A stretch of 64,000 nucleotides of DNA from Neonectria sp. B-13 (lineage: Eukaryota > Ascomycota > Sordariomycetes > Hypocreales > Nectriaceae). Position numbers and translations under genes: made by a program. Below the pieces are notes generated by a model. That model worked only from the letters and a program-made list of their open reading frames with translations. It was not told the origin of the DNA and did no database searches. Of this stretch, positions 36,741-46,996 are shown piece after piece; the first letter of the stretch is position 1, and each line of letters opens with the position of its first letter. Location of the stretch: contig NOKP01000004.1 of NCBI GenBank assembly GCA_002682825.1, positions 1,299,607 to 1,363,606 on the forward strand. Reading direction: 5' to 3'.

Positions 36741-39086
36741 ATGGAGCATCTTGGAGTCACCGCGTCATCCGTACGCTCTTCCAGTCCGCCGCCTCCCATC
36801 ATGACCTCCTCTCCCACCAATGGCCTCCTGTCGCCGACCAGGTCCGCCCAACGAAAGGAAAGACGAAACCCCTCGGTAACCCCCCGACGCTTCGGCCGCT
36901 TCTTTACGCCCCGGTCGAGTCTTCCCATCAGTCTTCTTCCCACCAGCCGCAGGATCCTCGGCAGCTTGGATTCTTCCGCCGTCAACCGACAAACCCTCTC
37001 GCCTCAGTCATCCCTTTTCAGCGACCCTCTAGCTGAGGACCCTCTCTCGCCATCCCCCACTCGCCGCTTGGGAAACAATGAGGACGAGAACGATCCCCGG
37101 AAGAGGAAATGGCAGGACGAGCACGACTCCTTGACGAAGAGGCGTGGGATCCTCCACGACGATATGCCTCCGCCACCACTCAACCTCCCTACCCAGTCAA
37201 GCCAGGTATCGGAGGTTGGAGATTTATCCATGTCCGGCAATGCCCCGGTTGTTCAAGACAGCCAAGAAGACCTCGCAGATCGTCGGAAAGCTACTCTGGT
37301 GAGTTTAACCACACCTCCTGCAGCGATCCGTCACCTAACTCCCCGACAGAGCCACTTCTTCAAAGCTAGTCGCGGAGGTGCTCAGAGCTTAAAAGACAAG
37401 CCCGTCTTTGAAGACTCGGCCGTCGTTTCTGGAATTTCTACTCTTTCTCCCGTATGTTCCTATCCGGATACGTCATCTCACCCAGGTTACTGACCCAATA
37501 GGTAGACTCTCGAAGGATACCAGCCCAAACCTATCCGGAGATTTGAGAACCGAGGCTTCGAGGCTCAGCTCCTCAACCGCGAACATGGCTTCTCGTCCTA
37601 CACCGGTCGCCGATATCTCGCCTTCCCTGCCGCCGACCCCCGAACGGAGACGGCGTCCTTCTACAGCCGCAGCTCCGACGTCCACCAGGTCACCGCCCAC
37701 GATAGGCAAGGCAACACGATCCCCTTCAGTCTGGCCAGCTGTCACTCGGCGCCGGTCACTGCCATTGGCGATGAGGAAGGCTTTGTGCGCTTCTTCAAGA
37801 CCACCATGACGAACAATCCCATCGAGTCCAAGGTCGATGCCCACTTCAAGGTCCACGACAACGCCATCATGGACGTGGCTTTTTCGGAAGACGACATGCG
37901 CCTCGCCACGGCCTGCGGCGACCGGACTGGAAAGATCGTCGACACGGCAACCCAGACCGTGGCCGTCGAGCTCAACGCCGGCCACTGGGACTCGCTCCGA
38001 CAGATATCCTTCCAACCCGGCCAGTCGGGCGGAAACACCCTAGCCACCTCGGACCGAGCCGGTCGCATCCAAGTCTGGGACTTGCGATGCTCCTCCGCCC
38101 CCATCAACAGCTTCTCCACCCGCGGCCCCTTCGGCCTCGCGCCGAGAGATCCTCACCTCTCCCCACTGTCCGCCCGGACCGTCAACACGCTCGACAACGC
38201 CCACGAGCGCACCGTCCAGGGCAACACGTCGGCCGCCTCCGTCACCGCCATCCAGTGGTTCCCCGAGGGCCGCGAACACCTCCTCCTCTCCGCCTCCGAG
38301 GCCAACGCCGCCATCAAGCTCTGGGACACCCGGTACATCAAGCCCAGACGGCAGGCCGCCGAGACGCCCCTGGCCGTCACCCTCGAGCCCGCCACCCACG
38401 CCTGGCGATCCTACGGCATCACGTCCCTGGCCCTCAGCTCCGACGCCTCGCGCATGTACGCCGTGTGCAAGGACAGCACCGTCTACGCCTACTCGACAGC
38501 GCACCTGATGCTCGGCCACTCGCCCGAGCTCGTCGACGGCGCCGCCAAGCGCCGTCCCGCCGGCGTCGAGGGCCTCGGCCCCATCTACGGCTTCAAGCAC
38601 GACCTCTTCCGTGCCCAGTCCTTCTATGTCAAGTGTGCCATCCGCCCCAGCCGCAACGCCCACACCTCGGAGATGCTCGCTGTCGGCAGCTCCGACTCAT
38701 GCGCCGTCCTCTTCCCCACCGACGAGCGCTACATCCACGCCGCCGCCGCCCAGCGCGCCCACATCCTCGAGGCCCCCGCCGCCGCCACGCCCTCCCAGTC
38801 CTTCTCCTCCTCCTTTTCCGCCGCGCCCGCCGCCTCGCCCGTGCCTATCTTTCGCACCGGTACGTCTCTCATCCGCGGGCACTCCCGCGAGGTCACTACG
38901 CTCAGCTGGGCCAACGACGGCAAGCTCGTCACCGCGTCCGACGACTTCGTCGTCCGCCAGTGGCAGCAGGGCGACAGCGAGGCGCGACATCTGCGCCAGG
39001 TGGGCGAGTTCGGTGGCGAGCGGCACATGTCCGGGTGGGCAGACGTGGCCGCAGACTGGGACGTTGAGGAGGACGACGAGGAGTAA
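36741..39086 (+). CDS. WD40 protein, Cdt2/DTL-like ubiquitin-ligase substrate receptor
   Basis: Three exons (36741-37298, 37350-37451, 37506-39086) with 51 and 54 bp introns encode 746 residues; a second ATG at 36801 is a possible start. The first about 200 residues are disordered, rich in S, P and R, with RFGRFFTPRSSLP resembling a phospho-regulated linker. WD40 repeats begin near residue 235 (TLEGYQPKPIRRFENRGF precedes them): HSAPVTAIGDEEGFVRFF, HDNAIMDVAFSEDDMRLATACGD, LRQISFQP ending in IQVWDLR, VTAIQWFPEGR ending in IKLWDTR, and the last SREVTTLSWANDGKLVTASDDFVVRQW. The WDxR ends match the DDB1-binding box of CRL4 receptors. Cdt2 directs PCNA-bound proteins (Cdt1, Spd1 in S. pombe) to degradation; this role is inferred from similarity. 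The tail is strongly acidic. Confidence 0.8.
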
Positions 39087-39542
39087 AGAGATGAAGAGGG
39101 AACGACGATGGAGGAGTGTTGTTTGTTGAGCATGTTTCGAGTACACTATACCCCTGCTACCATGTGGCGTTCCAGCATGGATTGTTTTGTAGAGCGACGG
39201 AGTTTACGAGTTGGTTTAATCGGTAATGTCTTGTCAGGTATACGAATCACGAAGAAACGAATATCACACTTTTCATACAATCTCAAGCGTCACCAAAATC
39301 TTGGATCTATGTCTATTGATAGGTTCTTTCGACGCCATGTTCTCGTTGACGCCCCCAAACAAGTGAATCCTATGTATAGTGTGCTTGGCACTCTTGGACC
39401 AACCACCAAACTCCAGGATATAATCGTTGCCACCCAATTGGGATCGAGAATGCTCGTTCCGCCGCGTGAAAGAAAGAACTCCAACAAAATGCAGACATCG
39501 TAGCCTCATCATACGAATTTGGTCATGTTCCTGGTCCCTTGC
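39087..39542. other. Convergent 3' intergenic region
   Basis: The Cdt2-like and heme oxygenase-like genes end towards each other. Nothing beyond 3' untranslated sequence is apparent. Confidence 0.5.
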
Positions 39543-41009
39543 TCACATCACGCTCCCGCCTCGCCCTGACACAAATGCTCCAATGACAACCGCCCCAAAA
39601 GCAACCATCATGAGCCAGTTGGCGACGTGCACGCCGTGTAACCTTCGGGATGTCAACTTAAGGCATTCATCGAGGTTGCCACCAGCATCCGTCGGGTATG
39701 TCGGATTTCGCGTCGGTTTCGGGAGAGTCTTCTCGAATCGCATAGATTTGGAGAAGGCGGGACAGAGTTCCATGTCAGTCATGCTGGACACGGGAGGATG
39801 GTCGCCTTCACTCTGACCACTGGAGTCCGTTCGCCGAGTTCCTCTGGCTCCCTTGACGATGGAGCAAGTACTGTCATCGCTGTTGTTGGACAACCTAGAT
39901 GATCTTGGGCATCGTCCCTTGGCCACGGCAATGCTGTCTCTGAAACGAGCACTGATTGGGTTGACCACACCTGCAAGGGCATCAACCCAAGATCCTTCCT
40001 CGTCACCATTTTGGTCCGGGTTGGCGCAAACCACATCAAGTTGATGGATCATCAGAGTCATGCTCTCGAAGATGCACACGGCTTCCTGGACAATGTTGTG
40101 CTTCTCACTGTCCGTGAGGATGTTCTCCGAGTCTAACAGCCGTCTCTTAAACTCACGTTTAAGATCCTCACCATCCTCAGCGGATTTGAAGTGAAAGAAG
40201 CGCAAGGGCATCTTGTGATCGGCATGAGATTGATGGATATCCTCGGGGAGTTCCTCGTCGGTCAAACCGCTGGCTCGCTCGATAGGTTTAGTTGATTGCT
40301 GGCAAGGCAGCTCAGTTGGCATAACTGGCGAGGGAAGTTGTTGCCAAAAGTCCTCCCCGACGGACTCCAATGAAGCTCTGATAAAACGACCGCCTGCAAA
40401 GAGAGCCATGTATAGTATGTATGAGTAGGCCAAGAGCACGTGGGGTCTGTTCTCAATGGCTCTCTTAATGTGTTGGGTAAATTCCCCAAGGCGGCTGGTC
40501 CGGCCAACACTTCTAAGCTGCTCCTCCACAACATGGTCCGGCCACCCTGTTAGAGAAGCGATGTCTGCCTTGAGACGATCTGAACGCATGAGGCCAGGCA
40601 GGTGAAGGTGTTGAAGAAGCGTGTGTATCCGGGTGCAAGTCGGGGCTTTGTGGCCACCTTCAGTTCCAGGCTGTTGACCCTCCAAAGCCACGCCGTCCGA
40701 GTCCAAGAGCGGGAGTTCGGGGTCACAACCATCCGAGTTCACGGCTCCGGGATTCGGCGTAGGGGTTGTATCCAGGATGTTTTGCCATAACCGTTCAAAG
40801 GTGACGTAGATGGGTGCGATGTGGAGCAGTCCGGAGACGTAGATGGCCGGGTCGGTAGCTCGGGGCGGGAGAGCAAGGGGTAGGCGGGCAATGATGAGCT
40901 TGTTAAGCCTGGCGTGGACGGATCTCGTGGATATGACTATGGACTCTGCCAAGGGGCGGTGATGGTGATGGTGGCCATGACGCTCGGGTTCGGGACGAGT
41001 CGACTCCAT
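39543..41009 (-). CDS. Heme oxygenase-like protein with C-terminal membrane anchor
   Basis: A single exon of 488 residues. The N-terminus has a five-His run, then LAESIVISTRSVHARLNKLIIARLP, in which His32 matches the proximal heme-ligating His of heme oxygenases. YVSGLLHIAPIYVTFERLW parallels the second heme oxygenase helix, and VLLAYSYILYMALFAGGRFI (GG at 206-207) matches the distal helix whose glycines lie over the heme. The last residues hold a single hydrophobic helix, VANWLMMVAFGAVVIGAFVSG, a tail anchor like that of ER heme oxygenases. It is much longer than animal HO-1 (288 residues) owing to inserts around residues 85-130 and after 235. Oxidative opening of heme to biliverdin, CO and iron is the family reaction; catalytic activity here is inferred. 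Confidence 0.8.
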   Translation of the reverse strand: MESTRPEPERHGHHHHHRPLAESIVISTRSVHARLNKLIIARLPLALPPRATDPAIYVSGLLHIAPIYVTFERLWQNILDTTPTPNPGAVNSDGCDPELPLLDSDGVALEGQQPGTEGGHKAPTCTRIHTLLQHLHLPGLMRSDRLKADIASLTGWPDHVVEEQLRSVGRTSRLGEFTQHIKRAIENRPHVLLAYSYILYMALFAGGRFIRASLESVGEDFWQQLPSPVMPTELPCQQSTKPIERASGLTDEELPEDIHQSHADHKMPLRFFHFKSAEDGEDLKREFKRRLLDSENILTDSEKHNIVQEAVCIFESMTLMIHQLDVVCANPDQNGDEEGSWVDALAGVVNPISARFRDSIAVAKGRCPRSSRLSNNSDDSTCSIVKGARGTRRTDSSGQSEGDHPPVSSMTDMELCPAFSKSMRFEKTLPKPTRNPTYPTDAGGNLDECLKLTSRRLHGVHVANWLMMVAFGAVVIGAFVSGRGGSVM

Positions 41010-42398
41010 GTGGTTACTGCGAGGGCATCTCCAGCCCGAGAAACCAGGAAGGGAGAGGCAATCGGTGCAAGCTTGGAGGTAGAATAGGTGGGAGTTAACA
41101 GGTGAGAGTAAGAGGTGGGAGTAGCAAGTGAGATAATAGGTGACAGTCGTAGGTGAGGCATGTGTAGGTCGAAAGGTGAAGGTTGACAGAGAGTCACGAA
41201 ACAGCTAGTTCCTGATTATCAAAGCAGGGAACCTGTTCTGGCGAAGAAGGAGAGGAGGAGGCACTGAATCGGTCCCTTCCCGACAAGTGAAAGGTTGTTG
41301 GGATAGGTTTCTCACAGCATTGACCTAAACTTATGTCTCACCTTCCCGCTGTTTGCTCACTGACGAGTTTCACTAAACGTGGGGTCAACTAAAGACACAA
41401 GACAGGACAAGTCTGTGAAGCAACAATGATGGTGAGTAGGTGATCAGTAGACAAGGGAAGTCAGATCCCATATCGTTAGGTAGACCCATCGAACACACAA
41501 AAACAAAAACAAGGCACAAATGTACTTCCGTCTTCATCCGCAATAACGTTCCAGGAACCGGGACCGTCCTGCCACAATACCTTCAGTTTCGGAGGTTGCT
41601 TGTTCCCCCCGCTGCAGGTGGCAATCGAGATTTTGGTGTTGCATCGATTGCTCACGACAAGTGGGCGGACCAATTGCCCCGGAGCCTGATAGCGCCAAAG
41701 CAGACCCCATTTATTAGCGCCGAGGCATGCCGTCATCATCTCCAAGACTCGGAGCACATGGGGAGACGCTAATTTGTTTCATTGCATAGAAGACGGAGAA
41801 AATGCAACAGAATAGACTCGAACAGTTCAATTAGAGACGGCGGCTGAGGCTGAGGTAACCGAATGTAGATGATGGTGGCTGGTGTTGTACATGACATGGG
41901 ATATCTTGCTTAGGAGTACTAGTATAGACCCGTTGCAAGGTGTAATTACATAGTAAGACCGAACCTTGAATCGGTACCGCCACGATGGAGCCGCCAACCA
42001 TCACATTGGCTTCGGAATTCATTGCGTCAAGGCGTCAGGGCGTCTCCTGGTTCCCGGACTCCCGCCTCGCCGTGTGGAGTCGTCGATCTCAATCCCAGTA
42101 ACGATCCTCGACCAAGATGCGATCGATAATGTGGGGTGGGTGGCGCACGGATCGTCGTAATCGATAACAAGCGTCATCAGCTTCTGCGGCTATGATACCT
42201 TAGCTAACGGATACCTACCATCTGATGCCCAGATATCTACTGCTAACCTTGTGTGTTGCAGAGCTCAACTCCCTTCCGCCGTCTATCCCTCTAATATACG
42301 AATGCTCCTCAAACCAGTTGCGCGCCCCGAAAATGCACCGATGCCAAAACACCATAAACCCATCATCCCGACTCATCAATCGCACTCCACCGTCTAGA
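41010..42398. other. Upstream region of heme oxygenase-like gene
   Basis: This gap lies between two minus-strand genes. Its left part is the presumptive promoter and leader of the heme oxygenase-like gene and contains an ordered repeat array (41077-41178). The right part shows nothing distinct. Confidence 0.5.
41077..41178. repeat. Array of nine AGGTG-type units, period about 13 bp
   Basis: AGGTG or one-mismatch variants (AGGTA, AAGTG, AGGTC) start at 41077, 41086, 41100, 41113, 41126, 41138, 41151, 41166 and 41174. The middle six are 12-15 bases apart and share the longer form AGGTG(G/A)GAGT. On the gene strand they read (T/C)CACCT. The array starts 68 bases before the heme oxygenase-like start codon. 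Confidence 0.75.
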
Positions 42399-43884
42399 CT
42401 AGACAATACCTTCCCGAGCTGGGTCATCAACATTGTCGCTCTTCTTGTCCTCTGGGTCATGGCTCTCTTGACTGACAAACACAAACGATATGAACACCAC
42501 CACCGCTCCGACCCAGTACATGAAGCTCGAATACTGGCCGTATTGAATGATTTCTCCAATCAGTGAAAGAGGAATCGACAGCGACATGCCAACCGTCACT
42601 ACCAGAGGAGTGGTCAGGAGTAGCGCATACGCCCACGAGATGTCGCTGATGAATGATCCGAGGGCGTTGAACTATTTCGCTAGTCAGCTTCTCTCCCATT
42701 CAAACCCAGTAGGCAGTCTTGGGCAACTCACGATAATAATGGTCCAGATCTTCCCCGTCGGTGGCAGTTGAAACTATCCCCACGTCAGTCAATCGCCCAC
42801 GTCAAACCCTTCAATGAGTCAACATACCGGCTCCAACCCCGTCCAGTGCAGGATAAAGAAAATCGGCCACAGGAGCAGCAAGTTGAACACGCCGACCAGG
42901 CCAAAGAACAGCTGCATGTCCACCTTGTCCTCATCCCCAACCCTCTTCTTCATCACCGTCACATACACACCATAAACGACGGCACTAAATAACGCCAACG
43001 CATCACCAATGGCAATCTGCGCCGGGGTTTTATGTGGGAATGACCCTCGATCTTCATCGCTTTGTCCGGACATATCCACCGTCGAGATGAGCACGACTCC
43101 GATGAGCGACGCTCCCACGCCAATCGCCTTGCGCGCCGTAAACCGCTCGATCCCAAATATAGCGCAAAAGATGAGTGTCCAGACGCTACTTGTCGAGGTC
43201 AAGATCGTGACGCTGGCCACACTAGTATACTCCAGGCAGGCCGAGGAAAAGTAGTTGGCCATGAACCATAAAATGCTAAACTCCAGGCTGACAACGGCGG
43301 TCTCTCGGAACCCCAACTTCTGACTGCTCTGTGCATGCGGTTCAAGGATAACCTGGCCATCGGATAGCAGACGCTCGCCGTCTAGTTCGTCCTCCTCGTC
43401 TATGACTGTCTTATCGGCGACGCTGTGCTTGTACTCATTCCAATGCTGTACTACATCATGTCGTAACCCTCGAATACCTCTTTTTCTGACGTATTTGAAG
43501 AATCTCGGTACCAGGGATATCGCAAACATCGATGTGTTGAAGTAAACGACGAAGAACGGCTTATCATAGGAGTGGTCGGAGAAGATGTACTACGATGCCA
43601 TGTTAGCATCTTCATTTCCCGGAGGAGTGGGATCTCCATACACTGGCCAGGAAGTTATACAGGGTCCAGAGGAACACCGTCACCATCAAGCACCCGATCC
43701 CCAGCGTTCGTCTGGCAACCCCAGCCAGCCCCAACCTCGCTCTCAGTCCATCCTTGGCAGGCACCCTCGATCGCGACGGGAGCAACGAACTTGTGGACGC
43801 AGCCAGGTCAACAGCCTCCTCTGGATGCTGGCGTTCGCGATGGTGCCCGATCCCTTCCGAAAATGCCGAGTCGGATGATGCCAT
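42399..43884 (-). CDS. EamA/SLC35F5-type membrane transporter
   Basis: Four exons on the minus strand (43884-43642, 43589-42828, 42773-42732, 42671-42399), all in phase 0, encode 439 residues; introns are 52, 54 and 60 bp. An N-terminal hydrophilic part is followed by ten probable helices: LGIGCLMVTVFLWTLYNFLAS first, then FVVYFNTSMFAISLVP, LEFSILWFMANYFSSACLEYTSVASVTILTSTSSVWTLIFC and FTARKAIGVGASLIGVVLIS in the middle, and VVTVGMSLSIPLSLIGEII plus FMYWVGAVVVFISFVFVS last. The ESTSVASVTIL-type core matches the drug/metabolite superfamily group with SLC35F5 and yeast vacuolar YML018C/Thi74. The substrate is not known from sequence; the vacuolar membrane is the likely site. The 42-base third exon is easily missed. 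Confidence 0.82.
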
Positions 43885-45007
43885 CTTGGATTGCGCCGCG
43901 GGCGATACAGTTCCTCGGCTCTAGGTCGCTCGAGGACGCGGTGTAGCTCGGCGCGGCTGGCGGCGACGGTCGGAAGTGCGATCGCAACGTCGGAGAATAC
44001 GCAACAGGAGCAGACGGCAGATACCAGATCTATGTTCGCACTTTCGAAGCCGGGAGATGATCACCAAGATGTGTTGGCCAGAATGAACGTTCCGACCGTC
44101 CGCGGTTCGGGTGAGAGATGGCTGAGACACGAGACAGCAGTCACAAGCGCAATCAGTGAAGGCGGGGCAGTCCGTTCCAGCTCCCCCACTGCGCCCGCCG
44201 AATCTGGCAGTTCAAGCGCAAGTGCGATAACGTCAGAGCCCATGCGCCATTGCCAGGACGCTTACCGTAAGCAGGTAATAGGACCCAATGTCGTGGAACT
44301 ACCACCATCGAAGTTCTTCCTTTTTCTTGCTCATATCCGGATTGGTCTGTTCGATTACTCTTATCTAGGAAACCTAACCCTAATGTTACTTTATGCACAT
44401 TCTGACATGGTAAGCAGCTTCTGCCGGTGTTAATGAACCTGAACCAAGGGACTCATTCACAGAGACAATCCACATTGAACGCCAAAAGCGGCGGAGGATT
44501 TGGCCTGGGAACTCTTCTGAATTGAATTTTGTGTCTCTTAATCGCCCTGTAAATTGCCGCTATGTTACGTGCTTCCTAAAATTGCCACAGGAGTTTTCGT
44601 TGAAGTCTATAGGGTAGACTTGTTGGAATGGTCTAAGTGGGCGCATCCTGCATCTTCTCCAACAGAGGTCGCAACCAGAAACCCAGGTTAGCAGTGACTA
44701 CTTTCTGTAGTAACTGCAAAACACTGATAAAAGTCTTTCATGAGACTAGGTTATTGAAGTTTCCAATTATCACTGTATCCGAGAGCTCGCAGCTGTCAAG
44801 ACCGAGGCGAAACCTGCCAGCTGTGAATCACTGTGTTGTATGCACCACCCACGTTTGTACCTTATCATTTCTCCTCTTCTCTTCTTCCTTCCTTCTCTAC
44901 ACAACTTGCAGCTGCTGTTCTACTTGACTCAGTATCAGGCCTCAAACTGCCTAAGTAAGCCTCTTGCCTTCTGCACCTTGCTCAACTAACAATGACCCAT
45001 CAGCACC
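43885..45007. other. Divergent promoter region, SLC35F5-type / BTB-like genes
   Basis: The flanking genes point outward. A 180-codon plus frame at 43891-44433 mirrors the start of the transporter gene and lacks protein character. A TC-rich tract at about 44868-44895 precedes the BTB-like gene. Confidence 0.5.
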
Positions 45008-45886
45008 ATGAATACGAAACGACAGATTTGTACCAAGCGCACAACAACAGGCACAGGGCCCATAGTAAGCAAAAGCGGCCATGTCGTCTACCGATTAGCG
45101 ACAGGTAAAAGGAAACAGACTCTCTGTCTGACATTGAGAGGCAACCGTCGCGTCAAGTTCGTGACGGACCCACGCCAAATGGCAGTCACCTGTCCTTCAT
45201 GGCTTGACATCCGCCATGAAGCTCGTTCCGGTATCGTTCGAATTAAGAATGTCTGTTTGGACGACCCAGAGGCAGAGTGGGCCATCGGTCTTATGCTCGA
45301 AATCGCACACGGCAACAGAGAGAGCCGCGAGAAGATCAAAACCGCGACCGCACGCGAGCTTTTTTACGTGGTCGAAATTTTCAACTGGCTTGGCCGGCCA
45401 GCTGTTCTTCGTACTCCGGAGACCGGCTTATACCGCGCCAGATGTTTCCGTCACTCAAGTGTTCCTTTTTTACCTGCTGAGATTATCGCCAAGGGCGTCA
45501 AAAATCTTGTCTCCCAAGCAAAGGATCTATCCCTTGTACAAAACTGGCTTCTTCTTGGTGTCGTGGCCAACAGGTTTGGGCTTCATGACGTGGAAGGAGA
45601 AGTTCAGAGAGAAATTTCACTTTCTTGCCGAGCCGACGGGTCCAGCATACTCGATAGAGCTCGAGGCTCCTTGACAACGGGACAATGGAATGCACTTCAA
45701 CGTATTGGTTCATCAGGTAAGTTGCTTCATATTTATTTCAAAGCATTTCTGACGGATGTTATGTTGCAGCAAATGGAAGAAGTGGGAACAAACAATGTCG
45801 CTCCTTGTAGAAGATGTGACAACATTTCTATGAACGCTCTCCTTCGAGCCCTGATGGCAGAGGGTACTGACACTCGGCGAGTCTAA
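45008..45886 (+). CDS. Weak BTB/POZ-like fungal protein
   Basis: The open frame codes 292 residues. The pattern VKFVTDPRQMAVTCPSWLDIRHE, then VCLDDPEAEWAIGLMLEIAHGN, then TARELFYVVEIFNWLGRPAVL resembles fungal BTB/POZ-like proteins (SPVWRAML, then a DDDPEA(L/F)xxLLxIxH element, then LxxLAVLCDKY), though key positions are changed, so the call is tentative. A consensus intron (GTAAGT at 45717 to TTGCAG at 45769, 53 bp) can be removed; splicing it gives an end ANGRSGNKQCRSL at about 45811 and 249 residues. I cannot tell which form is real. The function is unknown. Confidence 0.5.
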   Translation: MNTKRQICTKRTTTGTGPIVSKSGHVVYRLATGKRKQTLCLTLRGNRRVKFVTDPRQMAVTCPSWLDIRHEARSGIVRIKNVCLDDPEAEWAIGLMLEIAHGNRESREKIKTATARELFYVVEIFNWLGRPAVLRTPETGLYRARCFRHSSVPFLPAEIIAKGVKNLVSQAKDLSLVQNWLLLGVVANRFGLHDVEGEVQREISLSCRADGSSILDRARGSLTTGQWNALQRIGSSGKLLHIYFKAFLTDVMLQQMEEVGTNNVAPCRRCDNISMNALLRALMAEGTDTRRV

Positions 45887-46032
45887 TGGGAATACTTAGG
45901 GCAAAGTGAGGATGTTCAGACGAGGCGTATAGAGGCACACAGAATCGACAGCTTTGACTTTGATCAATCGCCAACTGGGGCTCATGTGGTTTTGTTTTGT
46001 ACTGGCTACTTCTGTATCTTGAAGATATTGGT

Positions 46033-46996
46033 TCACGGCTGGAAGACCATTTCCTCTGGCTCCATTCCCTTGCCCTGGACCAGAACACCCGCTTTTCGGA
46101 GAATAGACACACAGTTCTGGACGATATCTATCTTCACACCTTCAGTCGCCTGAGGGAACCTAACTGTCTTGAGCCACTCCTTCGCATCAGCCTCGCTGTA
46201 TTCGAGGTTGCTAGCGATGAATTCGACAGCCGCCTCAGAGTTCCCGTTGAAGTGAGCAATACCGGAGTCCAGTTTCCCGAACAGCTCCTTAACACGACCA
46301 TCGAGGCCGTCCTTAGTCAGCTTTGTCGAGGCGACAATCATCCAGCTGGGCCAAGGGGTGTAGATCTCGCCAACGCGGCGGATCTCACCGGAGTCGTAGA
46401 ACTTCTTTGAGGTGAAGTGCTCCCACATGAAGAAGTCGGCCTCGCCCGAGTTGACAGCGTTGCGCAGGTTCTGGAAGTTGTTGAGCACGACAGTGTCGGA
46501 GAAGGGCTGCGTTTTGGAGGCCGACAACCAGCCTTGCTGGTCGGCTAGGACGTAGCCCATGACGTAGCTGCCTGAGCCGATGCGGGAGACACCGATCTTG
46601 CGGCCGTCGAGGGAGGCTACGGAGGCAATCTCGGGGCGCTCAGAGCCGGTTGAGATGGCCCAACCTAGTTTTGAGAGGCGTGGTTAGTATAAAAGGGAAT
46701 GCCCTCACAAGTTAAGGTGGTTAGAAAGCCTCACAGAGCGGGGTTTCGACATAGGTGCCAACAATGCGATATCCGCCGTCTCCCTCAACGCCATCCTTCC
46801 CGAGCCCAGCAATCCAGCCCTCGGTCAGGCCAATGGCGACGTCGATCTCGCCGGCGCGGATGGCCGTGACCATGTGGCCGGTGCCCGACGGGAAGGGGAT
46901 GAGCTCGGCCGAGAGGCCGAACAGCTTCACGGCGAAGTGGAGCGGGGTGGAGAAGTGTTCCGGCACGTAGCCGATGCGCAGCGGGGCTGAAGCCAT
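46033..46996 (-). CDS. Periplasmic-binding-protein-fold (type II) substrate-binding protein
   Basis: Exon 46996-46735 and exon 46664-46033, intron 70 bp (GTGAGG to ACTAG), 297 residues. The start MASAPLRIGYVPEHFSTPLHFA and the pieces LIPFPSGTGHMVTAIRAGEIDVAIGLTEGWIAG, IASVASLDGRKIGVSRIGSGSYVMGYVLADQQGW and LRNAVNSGEADFFMWEHFTSKKFYD match bacterial nitrate/sulfonate/taurine ABC-system binding proteins of the SsuA/Thi5 fold. There is no signal peptide, so the fungal protein is probably cytosolic and cannot serve an ABC importer in the bacterial way; Thi5-like enzymes of this fold take part in thiamine pyrimidine synthesis, but the characteristic Thi5 histidine/CCCFC motif is not seen here. The ligand is unknown. 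A GTG-initiated extension upstream was rejected. Confidence 0.8.

Noticed and set aside
38087..39067. 326-codon frame within the Cdt2-like gene
   Set aside because: Arg/Pro/His-rich shadow of the WD40 coding frame.
41805..41830. GACTCGAAC, a reverse box-B match
   Set aside because: T stem does not pair and no D arm lies at the needed distance.
43891..44433. 180-codon plus-strand frame between the SLC35F5-type and BTB-like genes
   Set aside because: No recognisable features, and it occupies the divergent promoter region.
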